64,000 nucleotides of DNA, taken from NCBI GenBank assembly GCA_034440575.1, contig JAOTOL010001660.1:4578501-4642500 (forward strand), read 5' to 3'. The translations under genes were made by a program, and so were the position numbers. The stretch comes from Imbricaverruca yamaguchii (taxonomy: Eukaryota; Arthropoda; Thecostraca; Neoverrucidae). Positions 57,241 to 64,000 of this stretch are shown here, in pieces. Below the pieces are notes generated by a model. That model did not search any database and had not been told where the DNA came from. It worked only from the letters and a program-made list of their open reading frames with translations. Within the stretch, counting starts at the first letter, position 1; each line of letters starts with the position of its first letter.

Positions 57241-57779
57241 TGTCACACGCTGAGCGATCACCAGCCTGTCGCACGCTGAACGATCACCAGCCTGTCGCAC
57301 GCTGAGCGATCACCAGCCTGTCACACGCTGAGCGATCACCAGCCTGTCGCACGCTAAGCGATCACCAGTCTGTAGCACGCTGAGCGATCACCAGTCTGTA
57401 GCACGCTGAGCGATCACCAGTCTGTCGCACGCTGAGCGATCACCAGTCTGTCGCACGCTAAGCGATCACCAGTCTGTCGCACGCTGAGCGATCACCAGTC
57501 TGTCGGACGATGAGCGATCACCAGTCTGTCGCACGCTAAGCGATCACCAGTCTGTAGCACGCTGAGCGATCACCAGTCTGTAGCACGCTGAGCGATCACC
57601 AGTCTGTAGCACGCTGAGCGATCACCAGCCTGTCGCACGCTGAACAATCACCAACCTGTCGCACGCTGAGCGATCACCAGTCTGTCGCACGATGAGCGAT
57701 CACCAGTCTGTCGCACGCTGAGCGATCACCAGCCTGTCGCACGCTGAGCGATCACCAGTCTGTAGCACGCTAAGCCATG
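57221..57779 (+). repeat. 26-bp tandem array (copy III, ~21 units)
   Basis: The internal order of variant units (including the gacgatgagcg unit) largely parallels copy II, showing that the array was duplicated as a block. The first few units differ. Confidence 0.93.
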
Positions 57780-57958
57780 ACCAACCTGTGGCATCCAGTG
57801 TGCTGCTGCATGCGATAGTTCGCAAATTTAGGGCGGTGATCGCGAACATATGGAATGTAGAGCTCGGGACGGTGCACTGGGATATAGTGAATTCTTAACA
57901 TGTTTAGGCAACCTCATGGTCTCAATGTGATGACGATCGAGCGTCATTCGTACATTTA

Positions 57959-58963
57959 GTTGGCTTGAGCGCGGCGCCGCGAGCAGACGCGTCTCGGCCG
58001 CTCGCCCAACCTTTTCCCTTTCCCTCTTTGTTGCCTCTGTATGCAAGGTGTGTGAAACTACAAGGTGTAAGTGAGAAGTGAACAGAACAAGTGAACAGTG
58101 CACGAGGAAAAAAAGGAAGAAAAAGTGAACCATTGAACAAAACCAGCGTACTTATACGCTACACGTGTGCGAAGTGACTGGACTCAGTGGACTTTTCTGC
58201 TGGTTATTACTCTACTATTTTACAGAGCAGTGAATGGACGCCGGAAAAACTGAGTGAGTGCAGAAGCGACAGCGTCTTTCTCCATAGTGACTTCCCTTCC
58301 ATCAAGCATCAGCTACTGCCCGTCTTCTTTCCTGCACTGCGGCTGAGAAGGAAATTATCTCACTGACGACTGGTGCCGCTCGGAATTCCTGTGTCTTCAA
58401 CGACAGTGATCGTCTACCTCCTATCGTCTAGCTTCAGGTCTACCAGGTTTCCATCTTCAGCTCTACCATACATACGGATCTGCTAACCATCGCCTTGGCC
58501 AAATACCATCACGTCCCCCCATAATCAACGTGCACGCAGCCGAACAGGGCCGCGACGTCGAGCGCCCGCATCACTGTGACGCCATCAAAGCCTCGACCTT
58601 GGACGCCCCCGCCAGTCGACACCCCTCCCAAGCGAGAAACCAGACGAGGGGAGCGTCGCCGTCGCCCTGACAACGCCCACCAAGAACACACGCCGGGGCA
58701 GGCGCGGCGCTAGGGTTGGCAGATCGCTTTCCTATCACTTCTACAAACCACTCGTTTATAGCTAGTATTGCAAGCACGGTGTTTATAGTGCAGAGAGTGA
58801 TATGGGTATTGTATTATGTTGGTGTACGAATGTTGTTGCGCATCTGCTCCCACTACTGACCACAAATCTATCCTTTCTTTGTAAATATCTGTGACCCAGA
58901 CTGTCCGTAATAGCCACTGCACGTGGAGGGCATGTATTGTTAAATAAATAAATAAATAAATAA
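57959..58963 (+). mobile_element. 1.0-kb retroposon-like insertion with (AAAT)n tail
   Basis: Absent from copies I and II, whose uninterrupted site reads tacatttatgttggg. It starts in a GC-rich leader (gcgcggcgccgcgagc), has no long ORF, and ends in TTAAATAAATAAATAAATAA followed by a short target duplication (attta). It looks like an internally deleted LINE or a long SINE; a direct link to the LINE at 62.3 kb is not shown. Confidence 0.75.
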
Positions 58964-59294
58964 ATTTATGTTGGGCAAGCATTCAGATAGGCCTTCCAAT
59001 GATTGTATGACTGAATGTCCTAAAAGTACTGCATACACACGGATGGACACGATGGCACACACAAAACAATACAATACATAGCCGTCACACATGTCCGACA
59101 CGGAGGCTGCCGAACACAGCACATCATTCACTCAACGCCCAGCCCGGACACAAGCGGGACGAGCTCTGCACACACGAGTCTGCACACATGCTCTGTCGCC
59201 CACGCACTGCTATACACGCTCCTGTGCATACGCTCCCTGCACACTGACTGACCAGAGATCAGGACTGCACCGCATTACCGCAGCAGCGACTCAC

Positions 59295-59355
59295 GGTATT
59301 GCGGCACAGATTCAGCGCCGACCAGAAGAGCGGCCAACACGACCAGCGGTACCAT
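59295..59355 (-). CDS. Secreted 10-Cys-module protein, copy III, exon 1 (signal peptide)
   Basis: ATG at 59355-59353 in gtaccATGG on the plus strand, i.e. gtccaccATGG on the coding strand. MVPLVVLAALLVGAESVPQY then C|gtgagt. Gene spans 5.9 kb and encodes 158 residues. Confidence 0.72.
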
Positions 59356-60343
59356 GGTGGACGGCTTTCTTCAGCAACTGCTTTCACGTCCCGTCTTCAG
59401 AGGCTGTGTGCTGGCGACCTGCCTTCAGCGAGCGTGCGACGGTTGTGGCCGTTGTGGCCGCACTTCGTCTGTTATAGCTGCGGCTACAAACCGGTCGGAA
59501 ATTCCGACAGCTGAATGTCAGGTGGAACGAGTAGGGGAGGTGCACCTGGCCGCACTGGTGTGGGGGCGTTTCCGCGACCCGGTAGCGTGTCAGCGGAATG
59601 GCTGGGGAAGACAACATCTAGGCATGCAGCCAGCTCAGAAACACGGCGCGAAGCTTGCAGAAGTCACTGTCCGCGTTGATTGTACTGATGAGTGGCAGTG
59701 AATGCGAGCAAGCCAGCACTAGCTTGCGATGATACACATTCCTTTTCAACTTGTCCAGATTGCGTAACGCTACCTGAGAGTGCCACTGCAGGTACATGTC
59801 GGTAATTCCCCTGCCAGCTTGTGCGCATGTGGGTTTTCCGCTGCCTCCAGTTGCACCTGCAGGTTGCAGGCACACATTGCAGGGTACTGTGCAGTGAGCG
59901 CGTCATCCGGGTGGAAATGTCTCCGTCCAAAGCTAAACAAGCCACTGTTGATTGGGATTATTCTGTTGGCTGGTATTTCCAGACCACTTGAAACCAAGCG
60001 CGTTGAAACGGTCACTGCTACTTAGTCATACTCAAGACACAAAATCGAGTCGTGTTCTTCTACTTGTGACAGAATTGCTTTTTCTTCTCACTCTATCGTA
60101 TATGGTGGTGTCTTCCAAGACAGATCGTTCGTAATGCACTTCACCAAAAAATCTTGCGTATGCTAAAATTTGATACAAATTTGGCTCCCGTTATCTGAAC
60201 ACGTCTGCACGGCTAAACAATAGCGCCGTCCTGGCGATAGCGTCGGCGACCAGGTACAGACTCACCAAGCCGCAGTGACGACCAAAACCAGAATTCTGCT
60301 TCGATATGTCCGTCAACATTTGAACCATGAATGGTAGAATTAT

Positions 60344-60619
60344 TTGATGTATCAGTTATTTTCATTTAGCAGCAATGCTCTTTTTCCAATTCAAAAGTAT
60401 ACTAAGAGTATACCGCTAATGCAATGGGAGGCATTCCACAGTAACTCAGCGGAAAAGTTTCCAAATTGCCGTCCGACCATTTTTGATTTTCTTGAAATGT
60501 TGTGTACCGGGGGTTTCAAGGGCGACCAATTCATTTATGGTGAAGAAAAAATTCGCCCCCAAAATATTTCCCAAGACACAGTCCTTGCATATTTCCAAAA
60601 AGTCAATGAGGAGGCCTAA
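60344..60619 (+). other. 91-codon open frame (copy III)
   Basis: Counterpart of 36692-36967; one N-S-T to N-S-A change; product not recognised. Confidence 0.4.
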
Positions 60620-61103
60620 CTTTGGCGACCTATAACTCCAAGGCCGAGAGAGCTGTCATTAATTTTTTTGTTGAAGTCGGAGTAATGAAGGAACAAGTTG
60701 GCTATCTCTTATTTTCTATTTTCTATTTAGTAGGTGCCGTGACCTCGTGACCTATCTTTTGCGGCGTGGCCTTGACATTTCGGATGCTGAAATTAAAGCT
60801 TTCGTGTGATGAGCATTTGAGCCCTATTCATGCCTTTTCATATATACGACTATAAATAAAAAACGTGGGGTTCGGCATGCAAAAAGCACTTTTGGGGCTC
60901 GCAATGTTGACAGCACGCTGTTTGCGACCCCTGCCCGCCGATAACTTCGCATCTAGTTGGCGTACGATGTCGAAATGGTCCAGTGACCCCTGATGACGAA
61001 ACCTGTCAGTTAGTTTCTGCTACACTGACATCATGTCACAAGGTCACATGATATTGGGCGTTCGAGGCCATCGGAGGTCACGAGCACGTTTCTGGCTATT
61101 ACT

Positions 61104-62000
61104 TTGCCCCTAATAACTGCCATCAACATTGCTGTGTGTGATTCAGATAATCGTGACTGCATGATGGGTGAGTGTGATGGGTGTCCCGGCGAGGAAGGTA
61201 TGATGAACATGTTGAACATACTAGTCGAAGAGCGAGACAATGACGATGTTGACAATGAGGAGGAGGTCCACTACAAGCGGTGGGAAAGCACTGACAGCCG
61301 CACTCTCCAAGAAGTCGTCGCAAGCCAGGACGAGTGCATCGAGAGACTGAGCTCCACCATAGTGAAGCTGACAAGTCATCACTTCGAGGCGAAGGCCCAG
61401 TCAACGCACTCCAAGCATCGGAGGGAGACCGTTAAAGATGGCGAAGTTATTGTACAAGGAGACTTTGCCGATAACTTCTCATTCGTGGTGCAGGATGCCG
61501 CCCAAGGTTTTCACTGGGACACAGCGCAGAGCACCGTGCACCTGTTCGTGGTGTACTGGCGCCAAGACGGAGAACAGCGACACCAGAGCTTCTGCGTGAT
61601 ATCTGACGCCACAAAGCATACAACTAGCATTGTGCACGCCGTCCTGCGCCAACTGGTACCAGCAATAAAGGAAGAGGTTCCCGAGCTCATGCAAATGCAT
61701 TACTTCACGAACGGATGCGCTGCGCAATGCAAAAACAAGTACAGCTTCGCGAATGTGTGCTATCATGACATCGACTTCTTCGGTGTGACATGTGAGTGGC
61801 ACCTCTTCGCCACGTCCCAGGGTCAGGGAGCATGCGATTGTTTTGGCGGCACCGTGGAACGCGCCAAGTACCTCAAGAGCCAGCGGCGTCCGGTAAAAGA
61901 TCAAATCCTCACACCAGAGGACATGTACCGATTTCTCGCCGGGCAGCTTGTGACAAAGGTCAGGTTTTTATGTCACAAAAGAGGAAGTGCAGAAAGCTGA
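61104..62000 (+). CDS. Transposase-like protein, copy III (298 codons open)
   Basis: The only uninterrupted copy. A real exon may begin after the acceptor-like tgtgtgtgattcag at about 61148. Motifs in order: Cys cluster NRDCMMGECDGCPGEEG, an acidic stretch, FSFVVQDAAQGFHWDTAQST (about residues 125-145), VISDATKHTTS, HYFTNGCAAQCKNK (about 200), CEWHLFATSQGQGACDCFGG (about 225-245). I recall this motif series from uncharacterised DDE-like proteins in arthropod and cnidarian genomes. From memory the family usually has Asp at the N of FTNG, so the copy may be inactive. The N-terminus and any TIRs are not identified. Confidence 0.65.
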   Translation: MPLITAINIAVCDSDNRDCMMGECDGCPGEEGMMNMLNILVEERDNDDVDNEEEVHYKRWESTDSRTLQEVVASQDECIERLSSTIVKLTSHHFEAKAQSTHSKHRRETVKDGEVIVQGDFADNFSFVVQDAAQGFHWDTAQSTVHLFVVYWRQDGEQRHQSFCVISDATKHTTSIVHAVLRQLVPAIKEEVPELMQMHYFTNGCAAQCKNKYSFANVCYHDIDFFGVTCEWHLFATSQGQGACDCFGGTVERAKYLKSQRRPVKDQILTPEDMYRFLAGQLVTKVRFLCHKRGSAES

Positions 62001-62148
62001 GCAGGAGCTGAATGGCCGCTTCACCAAAGCCGTGACGATCAGGGGAACAAGAAAGCGCCACAGGTTCTGCCCTGTGAGTCAGAAAATAATGCGGATCCAC
62101 GTCCTCTCAGAAGACAAGACTGGCAAGCATGTCAAGGTGTTGAAGTGA
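61972..62148 (+). pseudogene. C-terminal continuation of the transposase-like protein in another frame
   Basis: 59 codons: VTKEEVQKAEQELNGRFTKA, then a basic GTRKRHRFCPVS stretch, ending KHVKVLK and TGA at 62146-62148. It overlaps the end of the main frame, next to a T5 run at 61966-61970. The same shift is in all three units, so it predates the duplications (or marks a small intron I cannot place). Confidence 0.6.
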
Positions 62149-62290
62149 TATGCTGGTGCGCTGGTGTCGTATTCTATCGATAGGAATATGTCAATAGGCA
62201 CCTGCCATTTTACGTATAATCATGCAATCCGTACAAGCACACAAGGTCGTCAAATATGTCAAAGTGTTGTCAAAGTGTTGAAATGATATG

Positions 62291-64000
62291 TTGGTGAATG
62301 ATAATTGAAATGATACACACAGTCGCTCGCGCGCCGCTCCCGGGGTCGGGTCGCGGCGCCGGCGCTCCTCGCCCGACCCGTGCCTCTAGTTCCAGTCCTT
62401 GTGTGTTTGGGGTGTGACGTGCGAACGTGAGCGGGTTTGAGTGGCGTTCGGCCCGGCTCCGCTTCGAGAGGCGATCTACCAGCTGCCGGAAGACGACGCA
62501 TCATCGTCTTTGGTACCATCATGGGACTGATGTGTTTTCCCAGCCATCGAGACATACTGCGGCTTGTTGTGCTGCTGGCTGTGGTCCGTGTCATCGTGCT
62601 GGTCGCGGCCCCTGCTGTTCGCCTGCCCCTGCCTGGTGTCCGGCGCGCGATTCCCGCCGGTGACCTTGGAGGCGGCGGCACATCGCTGGGCGACCGCGTG
62701 CCCGCTGGCATTAGGTCAGAGATGTCAAGCGGCCTATCGGCGAACTCCGGCCGCCACCCTCGCCGGCGCAGGCGCGGGAGGCGCGCGCCTGGCGCGAGGA
62801 AGCGAGAGAGCAAAGGCGCCCAACGCCGACAGAGGAATCTATGGCCAGCTCCCAGTTCAAGACTCAACATTTGCTTGCTGAACATCCAAAGCATTAAGCC
62901 AAAATTACTGGAAATGTCTGAAGTACTACATCGCAACAAGTATGACATCATATGCCTGGCCGAAACCTGGCTGAAGCCTGCGACGCCAAACAGATTGCTG
63001 CTGCTGCCTGGGTACCAGCTGTACCGGGCCGATCGCCCCGACGGGCGAGGGTACGGAGGAGTGGCACTGGCTGCCAGGGAAGGTACCAACGCGTCTCCGC
63101 TGAAAATCACAACGGCTGTCAACCATCCCAACAGCAAGCTGGAGACGTTGTGGATGTTGGTTAAACCAGACAGCAAGCGCCAATTCATCATCTGCACCGC
63201 ATATCGTCCACCGAGACGGAATCTGACCGACTTGAAAGCGGACTTTGCAGACCTAGAAGCACAATTCCAGCGTGTGATTGTTGACTATCCGAAGTCCAAA
63301 CTTTTTATTTGCGGAGATTTAAATTGTGACTTACGGAAACCAGACTCGGACCAAGGTAGGCGTGTGCTGTCTAATTTTATTTTTGATTACTCGTTATTTC
63401 AGTGTGTGACCTCGCCCACCTATTCAACTGGCTCTCTCCTGGACGTAGTTATCACCAACTGTCGTGACATTGTGCAGCACTGCCGTACACAATTTTGTCA
63501 TTTTAGTCCGCATAGATTCGTTCGTTTTTCAGTCGATGTGCCCAGATCCAGACCGAGCGGCGCCACCGTTCGCACGCGTTGCTTTCGCCGTACTGATCCG
63601 AATGCTTTGCTTCACGATCTTTGTTTGGCTGACTGGAGTTCTGTTTTTAATTCTCCCTCCGTCACGCTCAAGTGGGACTGTTTTCTGAACATCTTTTTAC
63701 CCATCATTGACATCCATGCTCCCATCAGGACTGTTAGAATCAGGAACCCTAGCGCCCCGGTCGTATCAGATGGAACTAAAGCTTTAATGTGTCGCCGCCG
63801 TGGTGCGCTGACCGTTTATGGGCACCAGTCCACGGAGTACAGGGACGCCAACCGAGCTGTACGATCGGCGATTAGACGTGATAGCCGGAACGACGTTGAG
63901 CGGCGAATCCGTGAGGATGGCCAGAGGTCAATGTGGCGACATATCAGGTCATTTGTCGGCGGCAAGCAGGCCATTCGTAAGCTGCCCGACGCGACAGTTG
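62291..64000 (+). mobile_element. Non-LTR retrotransposon, 5' part
   Basis: Begins where homology to unit copy I stops (about 62290). A GC-rich leader (62325-62500) precedes a long ORF. The rest lies outside the window. Confidence 0.85.
62521..64000 (+). CDS. LINE ORF2 N-terminus: AP-type endonuclease (493 codons, open at the window edge)
   Basis: First in-frame ATG after a TGA at about 62431; no stop up to 64000. A hydrophobic stretch lies at about residues 14-32, followed by an Arg-rich linker (about 80-115). The endonuclease begins at LLNIQSIKPK (Asn 121), CLAETWL (Glu 148), DGRGYGGVAL, AYRPP, ICGDLNCDL (Asp 266, Asn 268) and SLLDVVITN (Asp 308). The usual SDH is FSPH (His 331). The linker to the RT then starts (MWRHIRSFVGGK). 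Endonuclease nicks target DNA to prime reverse transcription. The RT lies off the window. Jockey/CR1-type by motif style; clade not resolved. Confidence 0.88.
   Translation, partial: MGLMCFPSHRDILRLVVLLAVVRVIVLVAAPAVRLPLPGVRRAIPAGDLGGGGTSLGDRVPAGIRSEMSSGLSANSGRHPRRRRRGRRAPGARKRESKGAQRRQRNLWPAPSSRLNICLLNIQSIKPKLLEMSEVLHRNKYDIICLAETWLKPATPNRLLLLPGYQLYRADRPDGRGYGGVALAAREGTNASPLKITTAVNHPNSKLETLWMLVKPDSKRQFIICTAYRPPRRNLTDLKADFADLEAQFQRVIVDYPKSKLFICGDLNCDLRKPDSDQGRRVLSNFIFDYSLFQCVTSPTYSTGSLLDVVITNCRDIVQHCRTQFCHFSPHRFVRFSVDVPRSRPSGATVRTRCFRRTDPNALLHDLCLADWSSVFNSPSVTLKWDCFLNIFLPIIDIHAPIRTVRIRNPSAPVVSDGTKALMCRRRGALTVYGHQSTEYRDANRAVRSAIRRDSRNDVERRIREDGQRSMWRHIRSFVGGKQAIRKLPDATV

Larger units (their letters stand above)
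53255..62290. repeat. Large duplicated unit, copy III
   Basis: Starts near exon 3 (the RNase H remnant and 41-bp array are absent) and ends at about 62290 where a LINE begins. It contains an extra 1.0-kb insertion (57959-58963). Exon 3 and its intron side are the most diverged part; the rest is very close to copy II. Confidence 0.9.

Noticed and set aside
62259..63197. 312-codon minus-strand frame
   Set aside because: Shadow of the GC-rich plus-strand LINE ORF, which has recognisable endonuclease motifs.

Overview
The window is eukaryotic, almost certainly an invertebrate animal; I lean to an arthropod (possibly a crustacean), but nothing in the sequence fixes the taxon. Reasons: a conserved multi-exon gene with GT-AG introns, a tRNA-derived SINE, non-LTR retrotransposons, a hAT-type MITE, many tandem arrays, and no bacterial gene organisation.

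Left part (1-11.75 kb): the 5' two-thirds of an RBM25 orthologue (U1 snRNP-associated splicing factor) on the minus strand. I resolved eight coding exons whose splice phases all agree, giving 435 codons from the start Met to the middle of the charged region. The gene leaves the window on the left. Every intron longer than 0.9 kb carries its own tandem array. Middle-left (11.75-23.2 kb): AT-rich, no recognisable gene, packed with short repeats: four copies of a ~277-bp hAT-like MITE with 8-bp target duplications, six copies of a ~56-61-bp retroposon-like element (three with clear 13-15-bp target duplications), a tRNA-SINE, a large imperfect inverted repeat, a degenerate 20-bp periodic tract and a suspicious homopolymer block.

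Right part (23.2-62.3 kb): three direct copies of a large duplicated unit (about 23.45-38.6, 42.16-51.27 and 53.25-62.29 kb). Each carries, on the minus strand, an apparently intact three-exon gene for a ~156-158-residue secreted protein: a signal peptide exon followed by two exons that each encode a 10-cysteine module. The introns and flanks hold broken retrotransposon pieces, a 26-bp array grown out of an endonuclease coding sequence, and a transposase-like gene that is open only in the third copy. The first copy also holds a 4,355-bp DNA transposon (long TIRs, 8-bp TSD, decayed two-exon transposase) and a tRNA-SINE; the second copy provides the empty site for both.

Right end (62.3-64 kb): the 5' part of an intact-looking non-LTR retrotransposon whose ORF is open for 493 codons to the window edge. 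Between the units lie a CR1/L2-like LINE fragment and unassigned sequence. Family names are given from remembered motifs, without database searches.
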